From: Aneurinibacillus uraniidurans
GTDB taxonomy: Bacteria > Bacillota > Bacilli > Aneurinibacillales > Aneurinibacillaceae
Length of the DNA: 64,000 bases
Direction of reading: 5' to 3'
Assembly: GCF_028471905.1 (NCBI RefSeq)
Contig: NZ_CP116902.1
Span: 1,090,501 to 1,154,500, forward strand
Shown: piece by piece, positions 54,431 through 63,256 of the stretch
Numbering within the stretch: position 1 is the stretch's first letter
Layout of the letters: each line of letters begins with the position of its first letter
Program-made: the position numbers and the translations under genes
The notes under the pieces: model-generated
Database searches by the model: none
What the model was told of the DNA's origin: nothing
Seen by the model: only the letters and a program-made list of their open reading frames with translations

Positions 54431-55809
54431 ATACAGCCATTCTTATTATTGATGATGAGCAAGCAATTGGCTCCTCTCTTTACTTCGCCTTTGAAAATGA
54501 CTACGATGTTTCGGCAACGACAATGGTGTCAGACGCCTATACGATCATTCAGACAAAATCGATCGATGTGGTACTGCTTGATTGGCGGTTAGGTGAGCAT
54601 GATGGACTGGATGTATTAGTGGAAATTAAAAAGCTCAGTCCGTCCACGGAAGTCATCATGATGACAGCGTATGGAACCATCGAATCGTCTGTCGAAGCAA
54701 TAAAGCGAGGCGCGTATCATTATATTACCAAGCCGCTCGATATTGACGAGCTGCAGCTTTTGGTTGAAAAAGCAGTGGAGTACAAGCAGCTTCAGACACA
54801 AATTGCAGAGTTAACAGAGACCATTGATAAAATCAAAGGCTACGCTGAAATGATTGGTCAAAGTCCTGCGATGCAGCACGTATTTTCCGTGATTGAGCGG
54901 GTGAAGGACATTGATTCAAGTGTACTTATTTTTGGGGAAAGTGGAACAGGAAAAGAGTTGGTCGCTCGGGCTATTCATCGAAAGGGAAAGCGAAAGACTA
55001 AGCCGTTTATCTCTATCAATTGTGCCGCCATTCCAGAGAATTTACTGGAAAGTGAATTGTTTGGGTTTGTAAAAGGGGCGTTTACAGGTGCGGTACGTGA
55101 TAAAAAAGGAAAGCTCGAAGAAGCACATGAAGGGACCTTGTTTCTTGATGAAATCGGAGAAATGCCCCCGAACTTACAAGCTAAATTATTGCGGGTGATT
55201 CAAGAAAAAGAGGTTACCCCTGTGGGAGCCAGCTATGCAAAGAAACTTGATGTACGAATTGTAAGCGCAACGAATAAAAATTTGCTGCGCATGGTACAAG
55301 ACGGAACATTTCGGGAAGACTTGTACTTTCGTTTGAATGTAATCCCGCTTGAGCTTCCGGCACTACGGGAACGCAAGGAAGATATTCCGCTACTTATTTC
55401 GTATTTTCTCGATAAATATTCCATCGATATGCAGCGTCCGTTACGTTCCCTCTCAGACCGAGCGTATGAACGTTTACTCGCGTATGAGTATCCAGGGAAT
55501 ATACGGCAGCTAAGCAACATTATCGAATATGCGGTCGCTTTATCGAAGCAACCAGTCATCGAAGAAAGTGATTTACCGATTGCTGTACAAAGTTCGCCGG
55601 TTTCACATTCTTCAGGAACGACTGTACAATCGCATGACAATATACTAACGATTCGTATCGGATCTACCATGAAAGAAATCGAACAAGCTGTGATCGAGGC
55701 AACTCTTACATATTGCCAGGGAAATCGGCGCCAGACCGCCCAGCTATTACAAATTAGCGAGCGGAATTTACGAAATAAGCTGCATGTATATCGTGAGCAG
55801 GATGAATGA
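54427..55809 (+). CDS. NtrC-family response regulator activating sigma-54
   Basis: This 460-residue regulator has a receiver domain with phosphorylation site Asp52 (VVLLDWRLGEHDG), and an AAA+ domain with Walker A GESGTGKE (170-177), the sigma-54 contact loop GAFTGA (217-222) and Walker B TLFLDE (237-242). The Fis-type helix-turn-helix ends the protein (RRQTAQLLQISERNLRNKL). The GAFTGA loop means it activates sigma-54 promoters, such as the one at 49170. ATG 54427 follows AAGGAGC and overlaps the kinase gene. Confidence 0.93.
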   Translation: MNTAILIIDDEQAIGSSLYFAFENDYDVSATTMVSDAYTIIQTKSIDVVLLDWRLGEHDGLDVLVEIKKLSPSTEVIMMTAYGTIESSVEAIKRGAYHYITKPLDIDELQLLVEKAVEYKQLQTQIAELTETIDKIKGYAEMIGQSPAMQHVFSVIERVKDIDSSVLIFGESGTGKELVARAIHRKGKRKTKPFISINCAAIPENLLESELFGFVKGAFTGAVRDKKGKLEEAHEGTLFLDEIGEMPPNLQAKLLRVIQEKEVTPVGASYAKKLDVRIVSATNKNLLRMVQDGTFREDLYFRLNVIPLELPALRERKEDIPLLISYFLDKYSIDMQRPLRSLSDRAYERLLAYEYPGNIRQLSNIIEYAVALSKQPVIEESDLPIAVQSSPVSHSSGTTVQSHDNILTIRIGSTMKEIEQAVIEATLTYCQGNRRQTAQLLQISERNLRNKLHVYREQDE

Positions 55810-55838
55810 CGAAAAAGGAAAAGCAGAGGAGGCTGGTG

Positions 55839-56861
55839 ATGAAAACATGGATGATAGTTTCGGTGATAGCTTGTTTCATCATCGGACTTACAGCAGGATG
55901 CAGCGATCAGTCTGCCTTCTCATCGGGAAATGCTGAGGGCGGAAATATACAAACTCCTCTCAAGAGAGCTGCTATAGAGGACAAATATGTCACGATCGTC
56001 ACAGGGGGCACATCGGGTGTATACTTTCAACTTGGCAATGCATTAGCGAAAGAGTATGGAGAGAAGCTGGGAGCGAGAGCAAGTGCCCAGACAACAGGGG
56101 CATCCGTTGAAAACATCGAGAAGATTCATCGGAAGCAGGCCGAGCTTGGCTTTGCGATGGCTGATATTGTGGGGGATGCGTATGAAGGAAAAGGAACGTT
56201 TTCTAACGTTGGTCCGCTGCAAAATCTGGCAAGCATCGCTTCTTTATATCCGAATTACATGCAAATTGTCACCACAAAAAAAAGTGGAATTAAAACATTG
56301 CAAGATATAAAAGGAAAACGAGTAGCAGTTGGTGCGATCGGAAGTGGCACCGAAATTATGACCAGACAAATCCTGGAGGGTGTTGGACTTACGTATAACG
56401 ATGTGAAAGCAGATTTTCTATCGTTTGCAGAAGGGGTAGAAGGAATTAAACATGCAACGATTGATGTTGCCTTTTTATCTTCGGGATATCCGAATGCAGG
56501 CATTATGGACCTTGCGGAAACACATGACATTTATTTAATTCCGATTCCGAACGAGCTAACAGAAAAGTTGAAAAAGCAGCACCCATCTTATTCGTATTCT
56601 ACCATTCCTGCTAATACGTACAAAGGCGTTACAAAGGCGGTGGCAACGATTACCGCCAACAATATTTTAATTACACACAAAGATATGACAGATGATGAAG
56701 TATACGAATTGACGAAAACACTGTTTGAAAATATCGATACGTTGCACAGTACTCATAGCTCAGCCCAGCAAATTAAGCTAGAAACAGCTGCATATGGGCT
56801 GCCGATTCCGCTTCATCCAGGAGCGGCACGATACTATACAGAAAAAAATGTTTGGCCGTAA
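55839..56861 (+). CDS. TAXI-family TRAP solute-binding lipoprotein (2)
   Basis: This 340-residue lipoprotein has lipobox LTAGC (Cys21). TAXI motifs parallel those of the first protein: YVTIVTGGTSGVYFQLGNAL, QTTGASVENIEKIHR and GKRVAVGAIGSGTEIMTRQ. No second permease accompanies it, so it may feed the same permease or present the ligand to the kinase. ATG 55839 with GAGGAGG in front is chosen over an overlapping start at 55806. Confidence 0.86.
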   Translation: MKTWMIVSVIACFIIGLTAGCSDQSAFSSGNAEGGNIQTPLKRAAIEDKYVTIVTGGTSGVYFQLGNALAKEYGEKLGARASAQTTGASVENIEKIHRKQAELGFAMADIVGDAYEGKGTFSNVGPLQNLASIASLYPNYMQIVTTKKSGIKTLQDIKGKRVAVGAIGSGTEIMTRQILEGVGLTYNDVKADFLSFAEGVEGIKHATIDVAFLSSGYPNAGIMDLAETHDIYLIPIPNELTEKLKKQHPSYSYSTIPANTYKGVTKAVATITANNILITHKDMTDDEVYELTKTLFENIDTLHSTHSSAQQIKLETAAYGLPIPLHPGAARYYTEKNVWP

Positions 56862-56906
56862 GCTGCGCTGCATATTTACGATCAAAACAGCAGGAGGAGT
56901 GGGATA

Positions 56907-58313
56907 ATGGTACTGAATAGAAAGCAAATCGAGGAAATCCGAACGATTATCAAGAGCGGACAAGTGCTAACAGAAGAGAGTGATCGCTATAGCTATTCAT
57001 TTGATGCATCATTCGGCACGTATTTGCCGGATGCGGTTGTACAAACGAAAAGCGTAGACGAACTCATAGCGCTTGTAAAGCTGGCCAATCGAGAGCTGAT
57101 TCCGATATATCCACGCGGCCAGTCAACCAGCTTAAGTGGTGGACCACTACCGGTACAGGGCGGGATTGTTCTTGATTTATCTGTGATGAATGACATATTG
57201 GAAATCGATGAAGAAGATTTGGTAGCAATCGTCTCACCTGGTGTGCTGACTTCCGCAATTCACAAGGCAGCAGAGGAAAAAGGGTTATTCTATCCGCCTG
57301 ACCCGAGCAGTTCGCACGTATCGACGATTGGCGGGAATCTCGCGGAGAATTCCGGCGGACCACGCGGGCTTAAATATGGCGTGACGAAAGATTACGTTAT
57401 TGGTCTTGAAGTCATTACGCCGGAAGGAGAACTGATTCGAACGGGCGGGCGTACGGTGAAAAATGTGACCGGCTATGATTTGACGAAGCTGATTGTCGGT
57501 TCAGAAGGTACGCTTGGCATTATCACCAGGGCAATTTTGCGTCTGCTGCCGAAGCCGCCCGCTTCTGAAACGGTGATGATTACGTTTGATAGCCTAGTGG
57601 ACGCCGGGCGAGCAATCTCCCGGATTTTATCCTCTGGCATCCTGCCAGCAAAGATGGAATTGATGGATCAGGCATCCATTGTGGCAGTCGAAAACTATGA
57701 ACCATCCAACTTGCCAGTCGATGCCGAAGCGATTATTTTACTAGAACTTGACGGTCATCCGATGGCAATTAAAGATGAAGTAGAAAAGGTAGCAGCCTTG
57801 TGTGAAGCGGTCGGTGCACGAAATGTCCGTATTCCAAAGAACGCTGCCGAAAAAGCGGACATCTGGCGGGCACGTAAGCTTGTTTCTCCGGCTATTGTGC
57901 GGATTAAGCCGACTAAAATTTCCGAAGATGCGACCGTTCCACGCAGCAAAATCCCGGATATGTGCGCACGCCTACAGGAGATTCGCAAGAAATATAACAT
58001 TCATCTCGTCGTATTCGGCCACGCTGGAGATGGCAATCTCCATCCGAATATTATTGCGGACAAACGTGATAAGGAAGAGATGCACCGGGTAGAGCAAGCG
58101 GTAGCCGAGATTTTTGCAGCCGCGCTTGAACTCGGAGGTACGCTGTCAGGAGAGCATGGCATTGGCACGATGAAAGCACCGTTTATGGAGATGGAGCTTG
58201 GTGCGGTTGGGCTTGATATGATGAAACGCATCAAGCAAGTATGGGACCCGAATAACATCATGAACCCTGGTAAAATCTTTCCGGAGCCGGGGCAAAAACT
58301 GGAGTTGACGTAA
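56907..58313 (+). CDS. glcD: FAD-linked glycolate oxidase subunit GlcD
   Basis: This 468-residue enzyme has an N-terminal PCMH-type FAD domain (IPIYPRGQSTSLSGGPLPV, PPDPSSSHVSTIGGNLAENS, GLKYGVTKDYVIGLEVI) and a C-terminal FAD-oxidase_C domain with VFGHAGDGNLHPNII and GGTLSGEHGIGTMK. It oxidises glycolate or D-lactate-type 2-hydroxy acids. GGAGGAGTGGG precedes ATG 56907. The next gene overlaps its stop by one base. Confidence 0.9.
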   Translation: MVLNRKQIEEIRTIIKSGQVLTEESDRYSYSFDASFGTYLPDAVVQTKSVDELIALVKLANRELIPIYPRGQSTSLSGGPLPVQGGIVLDLSVMNDILEIDEEDLVAIVSPGVLTSAIHKAAEEKGLFYPPDPSSSHVSTIGGNLAENSGGPRGLKYGVTKDYVIGLEVITPEGELIRTGGRTVKNVTGYDLTKLIVGSEGTLGIITRAILRLLPKPPASETVMITFDSLVDAGRAISRILSSGILPAKMELMDQASIVAVENYEPSNLPVDAEAIILLELDGHPMAIKDEVEKVAALCEAVGARNVRIPKNAAEKADIWRARKLVSPAIVRIKPTKISEDATVPRSKIPDMCARLQEIRKKYNIHLVVFGHAGDGNLHPNIIADKRDKEEMHRVEQAVAEIFAAALELGGTLSGEHGIGTMKAPFMEMELGAVGLDMMKRIKQVWDPNNIMNPGKIFPEPGQKLELT

Positions 58314-59614
58314 TGAAGGAATCTCTTGAAGCGTTGCGTGCCGAATTTGCCTATGAGAAAACGAACAGCTGTGTTCAGTGTGGCTACTGCCTCCCGGTTT
58401 GTCCGACATATGCATCGATGGGAAAGGAGACGCACTCGCCACGGGGGCGCATCAATCTGGTGAAAATGGTCGGAGAAGGACGTATTACTGATCTGTCTGT
58501 GCTAGAGGAGCCGCTTGACTTATGTCTGGGCTGTCGCAACTGTGAAACTGCCTGCCCGACTGGAGTGGAATACGGAGTCATTCTTGAAGCTGCCCGTGCT
58601 GCACTCGTCCGGCGCAAGACGTTCTCGGCTCCGGTGCGGATGCTGCGGAATACGATGTTTACGAAAGTCTTTCCGAGCAAAAAGATGATGAAGCTGGCCG
58701 GGAATGCACTCTGGCTGTATGAAAAAACCGGATTGCAAACGGCTATCCGTAAGTCTGGATTGCTCAACAAGCTTCCGTATCATATGGGCGCGTTTGAAGC
58801 CATTACCCCGGGGGCGGCATCGCCTGCTGAACGGAAACAAATGCCGCAGCGTATACAGGCAAAAGGACAAGCAAAGTATACCGTGGCGTTTTTCACTGGA
58901 TGCATCATGGATGCGATGTTTCAGCGAATTAATCGTCTATCGGTACAACTGCTGGCAGCAGCGGGCTGTAACGTAGTCATTGTTTCGGAACAGACGTGCT
59001 GCGGGGCGCTGCAGGCACATGCGGGAGAGATGGCCGAAGCGAGGAAGCTAGCAAAGCGAAACATTGCGGCTTTTGAAAAGGAAGAAGTTGATTTTATTGT
59101 CAATAACGCAGGGGGATGCGGCGCTGCGCTGTATGAGTATGCTCATTTACTGGCGGACGAGCCAGAATGGAGTAAGCGGGCGCAGGCGTTCACGGAGAAA
59201 TCACGGGATATCAGCCAGGTTCTCGCTGTCTGCGGTGGACTGCACCTTCAACCTCGCTCAGGTGAGCGGGTTACATATCAGCCCTCCTGTCACCTGACCA
59301 ACGTGCAGAGGGTGACACGCGAACCATTAGAACTCATTCGCAGTGTGCCGGGTATTGAATTTATCGAGATGGGGCAGGCGCATATGTGCTGCGGTTCGGC
59401 GGGTATTTATAATCTGGTGCATTATGAACAGTCGATGGATATTCTTGATGAAAAAATGAAATATACGAAAGCGACCAAAGCTGATGTTGTGATCACAACG
59501 AATCCGGGCTGTCTGTTGCAAATGAAAATGGGCATTGGAAGAGAAGGGCAAGCTACTTCTATACGAGCGGTTCATCTTGTTGAATATCTGGCAGAAGCGG
59601 CAGGGATATCATAG
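58313..59614 (+). CDS. glcF: Glycolate oxidase iron-sulfur subunit GlcF
   Basis: This 433-residue protein has two 4Fe-4S ferredoxin motifs (CVQCGYCLPVCPTY and CLGCRNCETACPTGVEYG) and two CCG domains (TGCIMDAMF with TCCGALQAHAG; SCHLTNVQ with MCCGSAGIYN). It passes electrons from GlcD to the quinone pool at the membrane. There is no GlcE subunit, as in the B. subtilis YsfC-YsfD pair. ATG 58313 overlaps the glcD stop. A strong terminator follows. Confidence 0.9.
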   Translation: MKESLEALRAEFAYEKTNSCVQCGYCLPVCPTYASMGKETHSPRGRINLVKMVGEGRITDLSVLEEPLDLCLGCRNCETACPTGVEYGVILEAARAALVRRKTFSAPVRMLRNTMFTKVFPSKKMMKLAGNALWLYEKTGLQTAIRKSGLLNKLPYHMGAFEAITPGAASPAERKQMPQRIQAKGQAKYTVAFFTGCIMDAMFQRINRLSVQLLAAAGCNVVIVSEQTCCGALQAHAGEMAEARKLAKRNIAAFEKEEVDFIVNNAGGCGAALYEYAHLLADEPEWSKRAQAFTEKSRDISQVLAVCGGLHLQPRSGERVTYQPSCHLTNVQRVTREPLELIRSVPGIEFIEMGQAHMCCGSAGIYNLVHYEQSMDILDEKMKYTKATKADVVITTNPGCLLQMKMGIGREGQATSIRAVHLVEYLAEAAGIS

Positions 59615-59640
59615 GAAATTCCCATCCGATCATCATAAGA

Positions 59641-59685
59641 ACCTCCTGTGCAATGATATGAGTTCATTGCACAGGAGGTTTTTTT
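59641..59685 (+). terminator. Terminator after glcF
   Basis: ACCTCCTGTGCAATGA (59641-59656) pairs exactly with TCATTGCACAGGAGGT (59664-59679), followed by T. Confidence 0.9.
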
Positions 59686-59701
59686 GTTGGCGTTTCCCTA
59701 G

Positions 59702-59732
59702 TTGACTTAGAGTGCGCTCTAAGATGTAAGAT
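59702..59732 (+). promoter_or_regulatory. MerR-type promoter with operator
   Basis: TTGACT (59702-59707) and TAAGAT (59727-59732) have a 19-base spacer, longer than usual and typical of MerR-activated promoters. The palindrome CTTAGAGTGCGCTCTAAG (59706-59723) sits in that spacer. Confidence 0.8.
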
Positions 59733-59738
59733 TACTCC

Positions 59739-60131
59739 ATGGAACAATATTTGAGCATTCGAGCCATATCTGATCTTACTGGAATCAGCGCATATACCTT
59801 ACGTTACTATGAGAAAAATGGATTGATTCATGCCATAACCAGAGGTTCAAACGGTCGTCGTCAATATTCCGCAAATGACCTGGAATGGATTCGTTTTTTA
59901 GTAAAACTTCGAACTACAGGAATGTCCATTCGACAAATGCAGCAAGTTGCCAACTTGAGGAGGCAAGGTCCAGCTACAAGTAAAGAAAGGAGAATATTAC
60001 TGGAGGCTCATCAACAAGAGGTAACGGAACGAATTAAAAAGCTTCAAGAAAATATGGAATCCATCAGTGCAAAAATAGAATTTTACCGTCAATGGGAATT
60101 AGAAAACAACGAACAGGAGAGAAAGAAATGA
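59739..60131 (+). CDS. MerR-family transcriptional regulator
   Basis: This 130-residue regulator has a MerR winged helix (SIRAISDLTGISAYTLRYYEKNGLI, RRQYSANDLEWIRFLVKLRT) and a C-terminal coiled coil (about 85-125) for dimerisation, with no Cys, so it senses no metal by the usual cluster. ATG 59739 is 7 bases after the -10 box and has no ribosome binding site; a stop codon four codons upstream rules out an earlier start. It overlaps the next gene by four bases. Confidence 0.87.
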   Translation: MEQYLSIRAISDLTGISAYTLRYYEKNGLIHAITRGSNGRRQYSANDLEWIRFLVKLRTTGMSIRQMQQVANLRRQGPATSKERRILLEAHQQEVTERIKKLQENMESISAKIEFYRQWELENNEQERKK

Positions 60132-60895
60132 ACTCATCATACGCAATCGGAAAGAAACTTTTATATGAAACTTATGAGGAAGGGATTCAAGGAGTGCTCG
60201 ATCATTTACATGACATATCTCCACACATCGGTAGATACATTATCGAATTTTACGGGCAAGCTTTCAGCAATCCACTACTTACACATCAACAAAGACAGAT
60301 GATCACGATCTCCGTATTAACCTCATTAGGAGATTGTCCAACTCAACTGAAATGGCACATCAATTTCGGGTTAAAAGTAGGACTAACTCCAAACGAAATT
60401 GTAGAAATCATCACCCATTGCATTCCGTTTTGTGGTGCCCCTCGCGCTCTAAATGCTATTACTATTACGAAGCACGTTTTTGAAGAACAAAATATTACAG
60501 TAAACATAAAGGATGAACTAGAGAATGAGGGAAGAAGACGGGAAAGAGGGCTGGAAAAGCTTCAGGAAATCGATGGAGAACACGGAGAAGCAGTTGTTCG
60601 TTCACTTACCGAGATTTCTCCTGCTTTAGCAGAACAAATCATCGAATTTGCGTTTGGTGAAATCTATAGCCGCCAGGTACTGGACTCTAAGCAGCGACAG
60701 CTCATCACTTTGGGAGCCTTAACGGCACAAGGAGGGTGTGAGCCACAATTGCATGTTCATATCAATGCCGCAATTCGTATAGGTCTAACGAGACAAAAAA
60801 TAATCGAAGCACTGCTACAATGTTCTCCGTATACGGGCTTTCCTAAAGTATTAAACGCCATAAATGTTGCGAAAAAGATCTTCTTATCCCAATAA
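60128..60895 (+). CDS. Duplicated carboxymuconolactone decarboxylase-family protein
   Basis: This 255-residue protein holds two CMD/AhpD-like repeats (about 30-125 and about 145-245): QRQMITISVLTSLGDCPTQLKWHINFGLKVGLT in the first and QRQLITLGALTAQGGCEPQLHVHINAAIRIGLT in the second, quoted as their QRQ(M/L)IT and CPTQ/CEPQ cores. AhpD-type members use a CxxC; here only one Cys per repeat is visible, so antioxidant activity is doubtful. ATG 60128 overlaps the merR stop (ATGA), and GGAGAG precedes it. Confidence 0.82.
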   Translation: MNSSYAIGKKLLYETYEEGIQGVLDHLHDISPHIGRYIIEFYGQAFSNPLLTHQQRQMITISVLTSLGDCPTQLKWHINFGLKVGLTPNEIVEIITHCIPFCGAPRALNAITITKHVFEEQNITVNIKDELENEGRRRERGLEKLQEIDGEHGEAVVRSLTEISPALAEQIIEFAFGEIYSRQVLDSKQRQLITLGALTAQGGCEPQLHVHINAAIRIGLTRQKIIEALLQCSPYTGFPKVLNAINVAKKIFLSQ

Positions 60896-60957
60896 ATTTA
60901 GGCCTGATGTCTAAAAGTATAAGTATGGTTCTACTACCTTGTATGAAGTCGATGTCC

Positions 60958-61095
60958 TTACTCTAGATGAATATAATCAAGGAACGGATAGGATATACCC
61001 ATAATGCTTGTTATCTTGCCTGTTGTAGCATCAATGTCTATAATAGCCCGATTCGACTTTGGATTATTTGTGTAGAAAATAGACTGCCAATAGCA
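60958..61095 (-). pseudogene. PepSY-domain remnant
   Basis: Minus-strand translation gives about 45 residues without an initiation codon, including YWQSIFYTNNPKS and AIIDIDATTGKITSI, the strand-turn of a PepSY domain, and ends in a stop. A stop codon lies directly upstream. It appears to be the 3' end of a lost PepSY gene. The rest of 60896-61266 has no gene I can support. Confidence 0.55.
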
Positions 61096-61266
61096 TAGTT
61101 AATCTAGAAACAGGAATGTTTGTTTTTTTGAATCTCTCATTCCCATCACCAAAGTTGCTTTTTTTACAATTTCCCTTAATTCTCCGACAGTTTTTCCGCA
61201 TTTATTCGCTATCATGATGGCAATCAACCGAATGCTTGGAAAGACGAAACGAATGGGGAGATCCTG

Positions 61267-62435
61267 ATGTTTAAAAATTTCACAGACTATCCAATTAAAC
61301 TAAAGCATGCCATTGTCGCAGGAGGGATTGCTGTTCTCCTCTTACTGGCTGGCTTCTGGTTGGGGCTAAAGAATGCAGGGTATCTCAGACTATAGACGAT
61401 ACACTGAAAGCTTCGGCTACAAGTCAGACGACTTCAGTCGTGGCTACGCCAACGATTGCTGGCACAGACGATAATTCGATTACAAGTGTAGTCAAAAAAG
61501 TCGGCCCGGCTGTTGTCGCCATTGAAACAAAATCAACGCGCAACATTGAATCATCCAATAACAGAAGGTTTAACCGGAATTTCGGTGCGACTCCATACTC
61601 ACAACAAGAACAAACCGAACAGGGGCTTGGTTCTGGTTTTATCATCTCCAAAGATGGATATATCTTAACCAACAATCACGTAATTGAAGGAGCTGATTCG
61701 ATTAACGTTAGGCTGCAAGGAGACACGACGACAAAAGAAGCCAAAGTCGTCGGAACAGATGAAGCGCTCGATGTCGCGCTCCTAAAAATTGATGCAGGTA
61801 AGGACTTACCAGTTGTGGCGATGGGAAATTCGGATGCGATTGAGGCAGGTGACGGAGCCGTTGCCATTGGCAACCCATTTGGCCTTGATCATACGGTAAC
61901 AGCAGGGGTCATCAGTGCAAAAGGTAGACCACTAACAATCGGCACACAAAACTTCAAAAACTTATTGCAAACGGATGCCTCCATTAATCCAGGGAATAGC
62001 GGTGGACCACTTCTGAATCTGAAGGGAGAAGTAATCGGGATTAATACGGCGATTAATGCAGAAGGCCAGGGACTTGGATTTGCCATTCCGATTAATACCG
62101 TACAAGAAATTCTTACGGATCTGGTCAAAAAGGGGAAAGTATCTCGGCCGTGGGTTGGTGTGTCCATTGAAGACATGACGCCGGAACTTGCTGCTTATGC
62201 GGGAGTGGATAGTGAAGAAGGTGCGGTTATTGCTCAGGTCGTGTCGGGAAGTCCGGCTGAAAAAGCGGGGCTCAAACAAGGCGATATTATTGTGGAAGTC
62301 GATAAACAAAAAATAACGGATAGTCAAAGCTTTTCTGATAAAATTAGCAGTTTTAAGGTAGGGACAAAAATCCAGCTGCGCGTATCACGGCAGGGTACGC
62401 TGAAAACCATTGATGTTCTTTTAGGTGAGAAATAG
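61267..62435 (+). pseudogene. htrA: HtrA/DegP-like serine protease, frameshifted
   Basis: ATG 61267 behind GGGGAG opens a membrane-anchor frame (HAIVAGGIAVLLLLAGFW) that hits TAG after 42 codons. The protease continues in another frame from about 61383. Adding one G to the GGG at 61378-61380 would join them (NAG-V-SQTIDDTL). The trypsin part keeps His (LTNNHVIEGA), Asp (DVALLKID), and Ser (NPGNSGGPLL), and a PDZ domain follows (SPAEKAGLKQGDIIVEV). A later GTG at 61440 could make an unanchored form. A real mutation or a sequencing error are both possible. Confidence 0.8.
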
Positions 62436-62440
62436 AAGAA

Positions 62441-62483
62441 GAGGCTGTCTCAGCCGCCTTGTTACGGCCTGTGAGACAGCCTC
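62441..62483 (+). terminator. Terminator-like hairpin after htrA
   Basis: GAGGCTGTCTCA (62441-62452) pairs exactly with TGAGACAGCCTC (62472-62483). Confidence 0.65.
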
Positions 62484-62488
62484 CTTCT

Positions 62489-63109
62489 CTATCTCGGCAT
62501 TGATCCCGGACTACCTGGAGCCTGTGATGGACTACTCGGGGCAGGACTACCTGGAACATGCGCTGGACTACTTGGAACCGGACCACCTGGAACATACCCC
62601 GGACCACTCGGACCGTGTCCCGTACCAGGCCAAGGACCATGTCCTGGACCGTGCCCTGGCCCATGTCCTGGTCCAGGGGCTGGACGGAGAGATTGGAATG
62701 ATACGCGCAGAATCGTATCAAGCACGCGTGCCTGTGTAGCAGGAGCTACCCCATACAGGTTCATAATCTCGAAAATCCACGCACGCTGGCGACGCAGGGC
62801 GCGTTCCGCTTGGGTAACTCTTTGATCAAGCGTACCTGTGTATTGATTATATGTGTCATCAACAAACCTGACAATCGAGCGGAATAAATAATTGACGAGT
62901 CGATAGTCCATGCCAAGCCGTGTCAGTTCCTGATACAAGTACCCATAGTGAGCATGTAATATATTCATAACTCGTGTTACATCCTGAGGAGCGCGTTCCT
63001 CTTCTTCGAACTCGCTATCCACTCGTTCATCATACGGATATTCCCATCCGGCATACGAGGAAGGGTAGGCAACATAGCCATATGTGTATGGATAATAAGA
63101 TTGGTACAT
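62489..63109 (-). CDS. Repeat-tailed protein of unknown function
   Basis: This 206-residue protein starts with a Tyr-rich segment (MYQSYYPYTYGYVAYPSSYAG), has a helical middle (about 38-135, including RLVNYLFRSIVRFVDDTYNQY) and a low-complexity tail of GPGH units and SSPA/VPGSP units. Tyr-rich head and Gly/Pro/His tail fit a spore-surface or coat protein; no family was recognised. AAGGAGG precedes ATG 63109. The tail is coded by tandem DNA repeats. Confidence 0.7.
   Translation of the reverse strand: MYQSYYPYTYGYVAYPSSYAGWEYPYDERVDSEFEEEERAPQDVTRVMNILHAHYGYLYQELTRLGMDYRLVNYLFRSIVRFVDDTYNQYTGTLDQRVTQAERALRRQRAWIFEIMNLYGVAPATQARVLDTILRVSFQSLRPAPGPGHGPGHGPGHGPWPGTGHGPSGPGYVPGGPVPSSPAHVPGSPAPSSPSQAPGSPGSMPR
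62508..62681. repeat. Tandem short repeats coding a Gly/Pro/His tail
   Basis: Three to four 12-base units (GGACCATGTCCT, GGACCGTGCCCT, GGCCCATGTCCT) lie at 62634-62681, and longer imperfect GGACTACCTGGA-type units at 62508-62620. Copy number could vary between strains. Confidence 0.75.
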
Positions 63110-63256
63110 CCAATCGCCTCCTTATCAATTTTCATCCTATCTTATGTAGGCGGGGATTGAATGACAGAAAGTTGGGCTTGACCCCCTTCGTTTCTTTTCT
63201 GTGTAAAATTTGGTACGATAGAAAGTAAAATCGGATGATACATCAGGAGGGAAAAA

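Noticed and set aside
62425-62739. Plus-strand frame across the tandem repeats (DYLEP/DHLEH repeats)
   Set aside because: It is the antisense reading of the repeat-tailed gene at 62489-63109, which has a proper ribosome binding site; the apparent repeats merely mirror that DNA.
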